A stretch of DNA of 64,000 bases from Mesobacillus jeotgali (lineage in GTDB: Bacteria > Bacillota > Bacilli > Bacillales > Cytobacillaceae): positions 806,001-870,000 of the forward strand of contig NZ_FVZC01000009.1 in assembly GCF_900166585.1 (NCBI RefSeq), given 5' to 3'. Both the position numbers and the translations under genes were made by a program. The first letter of the stretch is position 1; each line of letters starts with the position of its first letter. Under the pieces are notes generated by a model that saw only the letters and a program-made list of their open reading frames with translations, did not search any database and was not told the origin of the DNA. Below, piece by piece: positions 55,316 to 63,335 of the stretch.

Positions 55316-56095
55316 TTGAAAAAGAAATCGGTTGGATTAACACTGATTTTTTCAGTGGTATCCTTAATATTGATGCTATTTGGTCTCGGATGGACCATCC
55401 AAAATCAATTTTTCAGCGAAGGAGCAACGGGGGCTATTGAAAAGGCAAAGCCCGTTGAGGATAAATCCTCGAAAAAGGACGGCAAGGTAGTAGTTGCGCT
55501 TGGTGATTCTTTGACCCGTGGTACGGGGGATGATACGGGGAAAGGGTATATTGGCTATTTAATTGATGAGCTTGAGGATAAATCAGATGAAAAAATCTAT
55601 GTACATAATTATGGAGTCAAAGGTTACCGTTCAAATCAACTATTGGAACAGCTGAAACAGGGCGAAGTCAGGAGGAAAATTCAAAATGCAGATTATATCC
55701 TGATTACGATTGGCGGCAATGATCTGTTCCAGAGCGGCCAAACATTGGATTTGGATGAGAAGAAGATCTCCCAGGCAAAGGAAGGGTATTTAAAGAATCT
55801 TGAATCTCTCATAAAAGAATTGAGGACATTGAATGACTCGGCGGCGATTTTTCATATTGGCCTATATAATCCATTCATTGATTTAAATGACTCCGCGCTT
55901 ACAACCAAAATCGTCCGCGATTGGAATTACGATACGAATGCCCTGCTCGACCAGAAGGAAAGAGCGGTTTATGTGCCGACGTTTGATTTGTTCCAGTTGA
56001 GTGTGAACGACTATCTATACACAGATAAATTCCATCCGAATGCAGAGGGTTACAGGCTTATTGCAGAACGGGTTGCTTCTTTGATTACATGGTAA
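55316..56095 (+). CDS. SGNH/GDSL-type lipase-esterase (membrane-anchored)
   Basis: 259 residues. N-terminal membrane anchor (about 8-28); block I VVALGDSLTRGTGDD with nucleophile Ser, block III TIGGNDLF, block V DKFHPNAEGY with the Asp-x-x-His pair. Similar to YpmR. TTG start 55316 after GAGGTG. The ABC transporter genes follow within 12 bases, suggesting one operon. Confidence 0.85.
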   Translation: MKKKSVGLTLIFSVVSLILMLFGLGWTIQNQFFSEGATGAIEKAKPVEDKSSKKDGKVVVALGDSLTRGTGDDTGKGYIGYLIDELEDKSDEKIYVHNYGVKGYRSNQLLEQLKQGEVRRKIQNADYILITIGGNDLFQSGQTLDLDEKKISQAKEGYLKNLESLIKELRTLNDSAAIFHIGLYNPFIDLNDSALTTKIVRDWNYDTNALLDQKERAVYVPTFDLFQLSVNDYLYTDKFHPNAEGYRLIAERVASLITW

Positions 56096-56107
56096 GGGGG
56101 GAGAAGA

Positions 56108-57019
56108 ATGAGTGAAGTCACGCTCTCTGTAAAAGGGTTGAGGAAGACAATTGGAAAAAAAGAAATCATCAAAGGAATCGACTTTGATTTGAAAAAAGGA
56201 GAAGTGTTCGGATTTCTAGGGCCCAATGGTGCTGGCAAAACGACGACAATCCGTATGCTCGTTGGATTGATAAAGCCAAGTTCGGGATCAATTGAAATTG
56301 GCGGCTATAATGTGAGGAAGGATTTTACGAAAGCGATGGCACAGATGGGCTGTATCGTGGAAAATCCAGAACTGTACTCCTATTTGACAGGATGGGAGAA
56401 TCTTGAGCATTTTGCGAGGATGATCCCTGAGGTGGACCGTTCCCATATGGATTACGTCGTTGAACTTGTACGTCTTGAGGGGCGGATTCATGATCCTGTC
56501 AAAACATATTCACTCGGGATGAGGCAGCGTTTGGGAATAGCACAGGCCTTGCTCGGAAAGCCAAAGGTGCTCATTCTGGATGAGCCAACGAACGGGCTCG
56601 ATCCAATGGGGATCCGGGAGATGCGGAATTTTATCCGTTATCTCGCGGAAGAAGAAGGACTTACTGTTCTTGTATCAAGCCATTTATTAAGCGAAATCCA
56701 GCTGATGTGTGACCGTGTTGCGATTATCTCAAAAGGTTCTGTTATTAAAGTCGATTATGTAGAAAACCTTTTGGCTTTGCAGGAAAAAGTCATCTGGCAG
56801 GTTCAACCGCGTAATACGGCGAAAGAGGTATTGAGTGGAGTAACCACGGTCATGGATGGACCTGAGAATACGCTCATAACACCTTATATTGAAAACGAAA
56901 CAGCTGAATGGAACCAAATGCTGGTGGGAAAAGGAGTTCAGGTGAACGCTATGAATAGGAAACTGCCAGCTCTTGAGGACCTTTTCCTTGAGTTGACTGG
57001 AGGTGAATCGATTGATTAA
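56108..57019 (+). CDS. ABC transporter ATP-binding protein (ABC-2 type)
   Basis: 303 residues. Walker A GPNGAGKTT, signature YSLGMRQRLG, Walker B VLILDEPTNGLDP; C-terminal regulatory part of the bacitracin/Nod-type exporters. Works with the permease that overlaps its 3' end. Substrate unknown. GGGGAG ribosome site. Confidence 0.92.
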   Translation: MSEVTLSVKGLRKTIGKKEIIKGIDFDLKKGEVFGFLGPNGAGKTTTIRMLVGLIKPSSGSIEIGGYNVRKDFTKAMAQMGCIVENPELYSYLTGWENLEHFARMIPEVDRSHMDYVVELVRLEGRIHDPVKTYSLGMRQRLGIAQALLGKPKVLILDEPTNGLDPMGIREMRNFIRYLAEEEGLTVLVSSHLLSEIQLMCDRVAIISKGSVIKVDYVENLLALQEKVIWQVQPRNTAKEVLSGVTTVMDGPENTLITPYIENETAEWNQMLVGKGVQVNAMNRKLPALEDLFLELTGGESID

Positions 57020-57992
57020 CCTTGTCAGGAATGAAATGCTGAAAATCATCCGCAAAAAAAGAATCCTTATTGTGGCAGGAATCATCGCCGTGCTTGTCGC
57101 GCTTTTTACGTATTCCCAATACAGGGAAATTGAAAGAAGGCTTGAGCGGTTTGGGGATGTGGATTGGCGGACGACCCTGCAGCAGCAAATCATCGACACG
57201 CAAAACAGGATTACAAGCAGCGGGATATCTGATGAGTGGAAAAGCGAGCTGCAGCTGAGAATCCAGCAGCAACAATATTACCTCGATAACAATGTCAATC
57301 CGATGGAGCCTGGTGCGCCTAGCTTTGCACGGGTGTTTGCCGAGCATTCGATCAACCTTCTCCTGCCATTGATGATCATGGTCGTGGCAGCTGATATTGT
57401 GTCTGCTGAACGAACTGCAGGGACCGTAAAGCTCTTGCTGACAAGGCCGGTAAAGCGCTGGAAGATCCTGATGAGCAAATACATCGCTCTGATTTTGTCG
57501 GTTTCGATCATCGTCGTTCTGTTTGGACTGCTCTCCTATTTAATATCGGGGCTGATTTTTGGATTCAAAGGGTGGTCGGCTCCTGTGATTACCGGGTTCA
57601 GTGTCGAAGGGAATGAACTGAACACGAATGCAGTCCAAATGATACCACAGTGGCAATATCTGTTGATGGAATTCAGTCTAGTATGGTTTGTTGCGCTGAT
57701 TGTCGGGACGATCACTTTCATGCTTTCCGTACTGATCCGGAACACGCCAGCAGGAATGGGCGTCATGCTCGCCGCATTGATTTCCGGAGCCATTCTCAGC
57801 AGTATGGTTTCTTCCTGGGAATCAGCAAAATACTTGTTCATGATTAACTTGAATCTGACAGGATACCTGTCCGGCCAGGCACCCCCTATAGAAGGAATGA
57901 CCCTTGGTTTTTCACTCGTCGTGCTGGCGGTTTGGGGTTTGGCAGCTTTATTTGTTTCGTTTGCTGTCTTTATTAGACAGGATATATATTAA
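57012..57992 (+). CDS. ABC-2 type transporter permease
   Basis: 326 residues from TTG 57012, which overlaps the ATPase stop and lies eight bases after GGAGGTG (GTG 57003 is the alternative). Starts with LVRNEMLKIIRKKRILIV, a large extracytoplasmic loop follows the first helix, then ERTAGTVKLLLTRPVKRWKI, typical of ABC-2 permeases. With the preceding ATPase it forms an exporter. Confidence 0.9.
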   Translation: MINLVRNEMLKIIRKKRILIVAGIIAVLVALFTYSQYREIERRLERFGDVDWRTTLQQQIIDTQNRITSSGISDEWKSELQLRIQQQQYYLDNNVNPMEPGAPSFARVFAEHSINLLLPLMIMVVAADIVSAERTAGTVKLLLTRPVKRWKILMSKYIALILSVSIIVVLFGLLSYLISGLIFGFKGWSAPVITGFSVEGNELNTNAVQMIPQWQYLLMEFSLVWFVALIVGTITFMLSVLIRNTPAGMGVMLAALISGAILSSMVSSWESAKYLFMINLNLTGYLSGQAPPIEGMTLGFSLVVLAVWGLAALFVSFAVFIRQDIY

Positions 57993-58000
57993 AACGATGA

Positions 58001-58030
58001 AACCCTGTCCAATTTGGTCAGGGTTTTAAT
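58001..58030 (+). terminator. Terminator after the ABC-2 operon
   Basis: AAACCCTG / CAGGGTTT, 11-base loop, then TTAATAATTCTT. Confidence 0.82.
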
Positions 58031-58201
58031 AATTCTTCTGTATATCAGGATTTTATAGGCTGTTAAACAAATATATTAACGTTTGTAATGTTTTATTAAC
58101 GGCTGTGGCATATTTTTAACGGTTGAACAAAATGATCTGGCTTGGATGGAACGGTGAAACTTTTTTGCTGATAAACCGTATTTATTACGGAGGTGAATGC
58201 C

Positions 58202-58366
58202 ATGTTCAAAATCACGCCATACTGCTCGGTTTGCAAGAAAGAAATTCAACCGAATGAAGAGATTTTCGTTAAAATGAGGTATCCTGAAACGAAAGGCATG
58301 ACAGAAATCAAGGCCTTTATACAGTATCAAGGTAAAATAATTTGCGAAAAATGCAATGAAAAATAG
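58202..58366 (+). CDS. Small zinc-ribbon-like protein
   Basis: 54 residues. Two CxxC pairs: ITPYCSVCKKEIQPNEE at the start and KIICEKCNEK at the end, which would form one zinc ribbon. Central MRYPETKGMTEIKAF is conserved in look. ATG 58202 follows GGAGGTG. Function unknown. Confidence 0.72.
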   Translation: MFKITPYCSVCKKEIQPNEEIFVKMRYPETKGMTEIKAFIQYQGKIICEKCNEK

Positions 58367-58385
58367 TTTTACAGGAGGAACCTGA

Positions 58386-58562
58386 ATGTTCATTGAAAAG
58401 CGGGCCGATAGGAGAAGGAAAAAGGAGCGGGAGGGAAGTTATACCTTTTGGGACTTTGTTTTTGATGTTCTTTTGTATATTCCAGAATTGATTTTTCTTC
58501 CATTCCGGCTGGTTTTCTATTTGCTCAGGCTCCTCGCTAGATCAATATTTGATGGCATATAA
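58386..58562 (+). CDS. Small basic membrane protein
   Basis: 58 residues: a very basic N-terminus (EKRADRRRKKERE), then a hydrophobic stretch (about 20-52) with YIPELIFLPFRLVFYLLR. ATG 58386 after CAGGAGG, 20 bases after the zinc-ribbon gene. Function unknown. Its stop lies in the following terminator. Confidence 0.68.
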   Translation: MFIEKRADRRRKKEREGSYTFWDFVFDVLLYIPELIFLPFRLVFYLLRLLARSIFDGI

Positions 58563-58596
58563 AGATCCTGCGACTACAGTAATCACAGGATCTTTT
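58561..58596. terminator. Bidirectional terminator
   Basis: AAAGATCCTG / CAGGATCTTT around a long loop, between converging genes. Confidence 0.85.
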
Positions 58597-58601
58597 GTAT
58601 T

Positions 58602-60014
58602 TTAAAGCTTCCGTACCCTAAAGTTATTCTGCAATACTGGCCAATTCTGCGGGAAGGATGGCCCCAGCACCCAGAAGCTTACTCCTCTCAGACCATACTT
58701 TTTCACTGTATCGTATTTGGCTTGAACACTTCTTGCATCTTCATACCAGACTTCATGCTCTTGTCCGGTTTCATCTGTATAGCGGAAGAATGGGGACTGA
58801 TAAGTTTCATTGTACTTGATATTGACGCGTTGTTGTGCGGCGAGCTCTACTGCTCCTTTGGGTGTGACTGTCCGGGCGTATGTTCCCTGGACCCATGGGA
58901 TGCGCCAGTCCCTGCCATAAAGAGGGACTCCCATCAGTATTTTTTCACGGGGAATGGCTGTTACAGCATAATCTAACACTTTCCTTACTTCACTGATCGG
59001 GGCGATCGCCCATGGTCTTCCGCCTGACCAGCCCCATTCATACGTCATGATGATCACGAAATCTGTAATTTGCCCATGCGCTTTATAATCATGGGCTTCA
59101 TACAGCAGGCCTTCCTGGTCGCCTCTTTGTTTTGGAGCTAGGGCAGTCGAAAGAGTATAGCCTTGAGAATGCATTCTGGATGCCGCTTTACGAAGGAAGT
59201 TATTGTAGTTTTCCCGGTCTTCAGGATACACATATTCAAAATCGATATTAAGTCCGGTGTAACCCTTATTCCTCATTTTAGCGAGGACATTGGTTAAAAG
59301 GGTGTCCTGGACAGCTGAATTCCGCAGAATCGCTGCTGCTCTGTCGGAGTTGAAGGAGCCATCCGCTTCGTTTGTAATGGTCAGCAGCGGGGAAGTGTTA
59401 GTCCTTTTGGCGCCCTGAAGGACAATCGTATCCTGCAATTCTAGCAGTTCACCCTCTTCGCTTACCTTATATGAAAAAGGAGCTAGATAGGTAAAAAGTG
59501 GGCCATGCTTTAAAATGGATTGACGTCCTTGTTCATTCATGCGGGTTATATAAGCATTGACTTCAATTACTGGTTTTGCCGATGCTGGGATTCTTATCAC
59601 ATTTCCTGGATATACAAGTGATGGATTAGAAATATTGTTTATCTCTGATATCCGGGAAACTGTTACGCCATATTTCCTTGCGATTTCCCATAGTGTTTCA
59701 CCAGGCTGGATGGTATAAGAAAAATAGGGTATCTGAAGCATCTGCCCAACAAAAATCAACGATGGGTCTGTGATATTATTGCGGCTTGCAAGGTCCTGCA
59801 GAGAAACTCCGTAACGGGAGGCAATCGCCCATAAGCTGTCACCCTGCTGGACCACATATTCCCGGTTATTTTCCGGTATCACAAGAGATTGGCCAACCAC
59901 TAATACATTTGGGTCATCGACTTCATTAGCCAAAATAATTTGGCTGATCGTTGTTTGATAATCCTGTGCAATTCTCCACAGAGTATCCCCCGAATTAACG
60001 ACATGTATTTTCAC
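58602..60014 (-). CDS. LysM-GH18 spore peptidoglycan hydrolase (YaaH/SleL-like)
   Basis: 470 residues. Three LysM domains (about residues 2-47, 52-95 and 99-143) and a glycosyl-hydrolase-18 domain from about 155, with the catalytic NIDFEYV (DxE), MTYEWGWSGG and ending ... GVSFWVLGPSFPQNW. YaaH/SleL/YdhD-type proteins are spore cortex fragment lytic N-acetylglucosaminidases. No signal peptide, as in the spore-associated members. Single gene. Confidence 0.9.
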   Translation of the reverse strand: MKIHVVNSGDTLWRIAQDYQTTISQIILANEVDDPNVLVVGQSLVIPENNREYVVQQGDSLWAIASRYGVSLQDLASRNNITDPSLIFVGQMLQIPYFSYTIQPGETLWEIARKYGVTVSRISEINNISNPSLVYPGNVIRIPASAKPVIEVNAYITRMNEQGRQSILKHGPLFTYLAPFSYKVSEEGELLELQDTIVLQGAKRTNTSPLLTITNEADGSFNSDRAAAILRNSAVQDTLLTNVLAKMRNKGYTGLNIDFEYVYPEDRENYNNFLRKAASRMHSQGYTLSTALAPKQRGDQEGLLYEAHDYKAHGQITDFVIIMTYEWGWSGGRPWAIAPISEVRKVLDYAVTAIPREKILMGVPLYGRDWRIPWVQGTYARTVTPKGAVELAAQQRVNIKYNETYQSPFFRYTDETGQEHEVWYEDARSVQAKYDTVKKYGLRGVSFWVLGPSFPQNWPVLQNNFRVRKL

Positions 60015-60184
60015 ACTTAATCATCCTCCAATAAAGGTTGCCTTTTATCATGGTATGCTGGCAAAAGCTGTCCTATATGAGAAGATTCATTTCCTTGATG
60101 ACAGAATATTAAGAATATGTGTATATTTTTTAAAAAATACCGATATAATAGAGAGAAAAACTATAAGATAAAAGGGGAAAAAGT

Positions 60185-60553
60185 ATGGTTACGTATGGAA
60201 CTTTTTTACGTTTAGTAGAAGAGGCGGAGAAGTTGAATTGCAAGGTGATCTATGACTCGACGAAAAAAATCAATTTTAATCCCAACATGTCCATAACGAT
60301 TCCTTTATCGACAACATTGGATAATGTATATGCATTTGCACACGAAATAGGCCATTTAATTGATTTCGTTAATGGTGAACTCGATTATGAAAAGTGGCTG
60401 AATGACTGGTCTTACAGGATTACTGCAGAAATGAGCGCCTGGGTTAACGCCTATAAAATATTGAAGAATTTGAACGTGCCATTGGAAGGGTGGAAGAATC
60501 ATGTCGATTCGAAGCTCTCAACCTATTTTAAATATCATGAAGTGATTGCATAG
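60185..60553 (+). CDS. ImmA/IrrE-family metallopeptidase-like protein
   Basis: 122 residues. Zinc motif FAHEIGHLIDF near residue 58 and downstream acidic RITAEMSAWVNAYK, the IrrE/ImmA arrangement. ImmA-type proteases cut phage or ICE repressors; here no repressor gene is next to it, so the target is unknown. RBS AAAAGGGGAA; a terminator follows. Confidence 0.8.
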   Translation: MVTYGTFLRLVEEAEKLNCKVIYDSTKKINFNPNMSITIPLSTTLDNVYAFAHEIGHLIDFVNGELDYEKWLNDWSYRITAEMSAWVNAYKILKNLNVPLEGWKNHVDSKLSTYFKYHEVIA

Positions 60554-60580
60554 ACTGGCTTTAGCCAGTTTTTTTTATGA
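60554..60580 (+). terminator. Terminator after the ImmA-like gene
   Basis: ACTGGC, TTTA loop, GCCAGT, then eight T residues. Confidence 0.9.
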
Positions 60581-60603
60581 AAAAAAGAAATTAATGTAGT
60601 TTA

Positions 60604-60626
60604 CGAACGTTTGTTCGGGATATAAT
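60604..60626 (+). promoter_or_regulatory. LexA box and -10 of the yolD gene
   Basis: CGAACGTTTGTTCG (60604-60617) fits the Bacillus SOS consensus completely and lies three bases before TATAAT (60621-60626). Binding would block the promoter, so the gene should be DNA-damage inducible. Confidence 0.85.
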
Positions 60627-60656
60627 AACTTTAAGAATCCCGAAAGGATGGTCAGC

Positions 60657-60995
60657 ATGAGAATAAGAGACAGAGGAAAACTGAAGTTTATGCCGGCACA
60701 CTTTATGCCAGAACATCGAGCATTACTGCTTGAGCTGGATCGAGAAGAATTACGGAAGCCCAGACCGCTGTTGGATGAATACGAAATCCAAGAGCTTGAA
60801 AACAGGATTTGCTACGCCATGGAATATACATATACAGTGAAGATTTCAAAGTGGGAAGATGGATTTACATATGAAGAAACAGGCCAAGTCCATTATCTGG
60901 ACCCAATCAGGAAGGAGGTCCGGATGGTGACTGCCGATGGATGTGCTGTTGTTATTCCTTTTGCTGATATTGTTGCTGTAGTGGTGAAGGAGTAA
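60657..60995 (+). CDS. YolD-like protein, SOS-controlled
   Basis: 112 residues of the YolD-like family: IRDRGKLKFMPAHFMPEHRA at the start and a small beta domain (YTVKISKWEDGFTYEETGQV, HYLDPIRKEVRM). In Bacillus yolD-type genes often precede Y-family polymerase genes (uvrX, yqjW) and are in the LexA regulon; no polymerase follows here. ATG 60657 after AAAGG; ATG 60648 abuts the site. Confidence 0.82.
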   Translation: MRIRDRGKLKFMPAHFMPEHRALLLELDREELRKPRPLLDEYEIQELENRICYAMEYTYTVKISKWEDGFTYEETGQVHYLDPIRKEVRMVTADGCAVVIPFADIVAVVVKE

Positions 60996-61063
60996 AACAT
61001 CCGGATTAAAATTTACATAAATGACCGGTGAATTTTTAGGTGGAATTGAATCTCTGATCTGTA

Positions 61064-61091
61064 CCAACTCGCATAACTGCGAGTTTTTTCT
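61064..61091 (+). terminator. yolD terminator
   Basis: ACTCGCA / TGCGAGT with a four-base loop and six T residues. Confidence 0.85.
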
Positions 61092-61140
61092 TTTATAAGG
61101 GGAAACTTAAGGAATATCTTACTTTTTAGAGGTGTAGAGG

Positions 61141-61806
61141 ATGAATGAAAAACGATTGGTTGGCGAGAAAGCAGTCGAGTATGTAAAAAATGGGATGGTG
61201 GTAGGGCTCGGAACGGGTTCAACTGTTTATTATACCATAAAAAAACTTGGTGAATTAGTCAGGGCCGGGATGAATATCAAAGGCATTCCGACTTCCGAAC
61301 AAACAGCTGCGCTGGCACGAGAAGAGGGGATCACTCTTACTGATTTCAATGAAGTGGAATCAATAGACATTGCGATTGATGGAGCAGATGAAGTGGATGC
61401 GGACTTGAATTTGATCAAAGGAGGCGGCGGAGCATTGTTAAGAGAGAAAATCATTGCCAATGCTGCATCAACTTTTATTGTTGTTGCCGACTCTTCGAAG
61501 AATTCGGTCAAGCTGGGGACATTTCCGCTACCCGTCGAGATTGTCCAGTTTGGATTTCAAATGACAACTAGAAAAATAATAGGACTAGGATGCAAACCTA
61601 AATTACGTTTAAAAGACGGGACACCAGTTATAACGGATAATGGAAATTATATTCTGGATTGTGAGTTCAAATCAATTGAGTCACCTGCTGTGTTAGAGCA
61701 AAAGCTGAATATGATTCCGGGTGTTGTGGAAAACGGGTTGTTTGTCAATTTGGCTGCCAGAGTGATATCGATAAATGATGGAATGGTAAGCGAAAGAATA
61801 AGGTAG
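61141..61806 (+). CDS. rpiA: Ribose-5-phosphate isomerase A
   Basis: 221 residues, standard RpiA length. Signatures: MVVGLGTGSTVYYTIKKL (phosphate loop), DIAIDGADEVDADLNLIKGG with catalytic residues, and GGGALLREKIIANAA. Interconverts ribose-5-P and ribulose-5-P in the pentose phosphate pathway. In B. subtilis the enzyme is called YwlF (RpiB type); the A type here is common in other Bacilli. Preceded by GAGGTGTAGAGG. Confidence 0.95.
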   Translation: MNEKRLVGEKAVEYVKNGMVVGLGTGSTVYYTIKKLGELVRAGMNIKGIPTSEQTAALAREEGITLTDFNEVESIDIAIDGADEVDADLNLIKGGGGALLREKIIANAASTFIVVADSSKNSVKLGTFPLPVEIVQFGFQMTTRKIIGLGCKPKLRLKDGTPVITDNGNYILDCEFKSIESPAVLEQKLNMIPGVVENGLFVNLAARVISINDGMVSERIR

Positions 61807-61824
61807 ATGTTAGCGATCTACCCC
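61804..61824 (+). terminator. Hairpin after rpiA
   Basis: GGTAGAT / ATCTACC stem overlapping the rpiA stop; no T run, so a weak terminator at best. Confidence 0.4.
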
Positions 61825-61920
61825 ATTCTTCCTATGTATGATAGCTCTCTAATAAGTTTTCATGTACAGGAAAAGATAGGAAGAGTAATTCTATTACCCC
61901 GATAAAAGGAATGGTTATAG

Positions 61921-62601
61921 ATGGATGGAATGCTTGGATCGGTTATCCGAACGGCTATTAGCTTTTTGCTGCTGATAGGCTTTACGTACGAATTTGGTAA
62001 GCATGTAAATTCCCATAAAAATCATTATAATTTTGCCCTAACGATTACAATGGGGTCCTTAATTGCCAATATGGGTTTTAATATGCGTTTGAAATTCAGT
62101 GAAATGCTCCTTTCCTTTATCACTTTGGTTGTCATGTATTATATCTTTCTGATACTGGCATACAGAAGCAGGAAAATACGGGGTGTGATAGCAGGACAGC
62201 CGACAATATTGATAGAGAAAGGGAGAATCATGGAAGAGAACATGAAAAAAGTCAAGTTTTCTATTGATGATTTAACACAGCGGCTGCGGGAAATTCATGT
62301 TTTCAACTTGTCAGAAGTAGATTATGCCATGCTGGAAGTAAGCGGGAATTTATCTATAATTAAAAAAAGTCCTTACCAGAATCCAACACGGAAGGATTTG
62401 AATTTTCCATTGGTAAGACAGTCACTGCCTATAGAACTAATAATAGATGGCACGATTATTGAGAAAAATGCCGAAGAGCCCTTTAATATGGACTGGATAA
62501 AGGGTGAATGCAAGAAACGAAATCTTCAAATTGAAGATGTATATTATGCTGTGATTAATAGTGAAGGCAAACTTTTTATAGACAAATACAAAGACATATA
62601 A
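61921..62601 (+). CDS. DUF421 family membrane protein (YetF-like)
   Basis: 226 residues. Three N-terminal membrane helices (about 8-27, 38-55, 60-78), then the cytoplasmic YetF-type domain with GQPTILIEKGRIMEENMKK, DDLTQRLREIHVFNLSEVDY and YAMLEVSGNLSIIKK, LPIELIIDG. Function unclear; YetF-like proteins are linked to spore germination receptors in some Bacilli. ATG follows TAAAAGGAAT. Confidence 0.85.
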   Translation: MDGMLGSVIRTAISFLLLIGFTYEFGKHVNSHKNHYNFALTITMGSLIANMGFNMRLKFSEMLLSFITLVVMYYIFLILAYRSRKIRGVIAGQPTILIEKGRIMEENMKKVKFSIDDLTQRLREIHVFNLSEVDYAMLEVSGNLSIIKKSPYQNPTRKDLNFPLVRQSLPIELIIDGTIIEKNAEEPFNMDWIKGECKKRNLQIEDVYYAVINSEGKLFIDKYKDI

Positions 62602-62639
62602 TCTCCTGCAGAACTAGACTAAGAAAGAGGTGCAAATCA

Positions 62640-62927
62640 ATGGAGGCTTTTCCAATCATACATACAAATTTTTGGGATGCTATCATTGCCATTCCAGTTG
62701 TCATACTGGCAACTCAAATTCTGAAAGTATTACTGCCGATTCCCAGGGTTTTTGTACCTGGCATTGCCAATCTTATAGGATTGATTATTTCTGTATTCAT
62801 AGCCCATCCTCATAATTTGTGGGCGGGTATCTTCATGGGTTTTTTCTATGGTAATGCGGCAGTGGGGGCGTATGCTTCTCTAAAGACACAAATTTTGGCC
62901 TATAGGGGCGGAAAAGAGAGAAATTAA
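62640..62927 (+). CDS. Small membrane protein
   Basis: 95 residues, two to three hydrophobic segments (about 15-32, 38-57, 60-75), with the ending AYRGGKERN. No family recognised. AAAGAGGTG before ATG 62640; follows the DUF421 gene closely and may be co-transcribed. Confidence 0.7.
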   Translation: MEAFPIIHTNFWDAIIAIPVVILATQILKVLLPIPRVFVPGIANLIGLIISVFIAHPHNLWAGIFMGFFYGNAAVGAYASLKTQILAYRGGKERN

Positions 62928-62939
62928 AACATTTCTCTC

Positions 62940-63335
62940 TTAGCTCCATACTTGAGATTTCTGCTGGAAGCCCGGTGTCACAATATATAGTGCAGTAAAT
63001 TTCCCATACTTCTGGACGACATAAGGGACAAGCAGAGTTAGGGTTTCCTGCAGACTTTTAACATCCAGATCATAGTTTTGTTCTGAGGTGCGTTTAAGCA
63101 TTGTGTTCATCTCCGCGACCATATCCGCATTTCTATAAATGATAGAAAGGTGTTCCCTAAGTCTTTCCACATCGTCATACGATCTTGATGCCAAATATAA
63201 TTGTTGCAACAGTTCGATAACAAGGATTTTTAATCTGACGATATACGCGTGGTAAGAGTGCGTTTTCTCATATTTATCAATCTCTTTTAACATTTTATCG
63301 GCAACTTTATAGGCAAACTCGATTAACTGGTTCAT
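62940..63335 (-). CDS. Uncharacterised helical protein linked to formate dehydrogenase
   Basis: 131 residues, all-helical, no membrane segment. Starts NQLIEFAYKVADKMLKEID and ends YGKFTALYIVTPGFQQKSQ. Its ATG overlaps the fdh stop (ATGA), so it is translationally coupled and probably serves that enzyme. In other Bacilli a DUF1641 gene occupies this place; I do not see DUF1641 features here. Confidence 0.7.
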   Translation of the reverse strand: MNQLIEFAYKVADKMLKEIDKYEKTHSYHAYIVRLKILVIELLQQLYLASRSYDDVERLREHLSIIYRNADMVAEMNTMLKRTSEQNYDLDVKSLQETLTLLVPYVVQKYGKFTALYIVTPGFQQKSQVWS

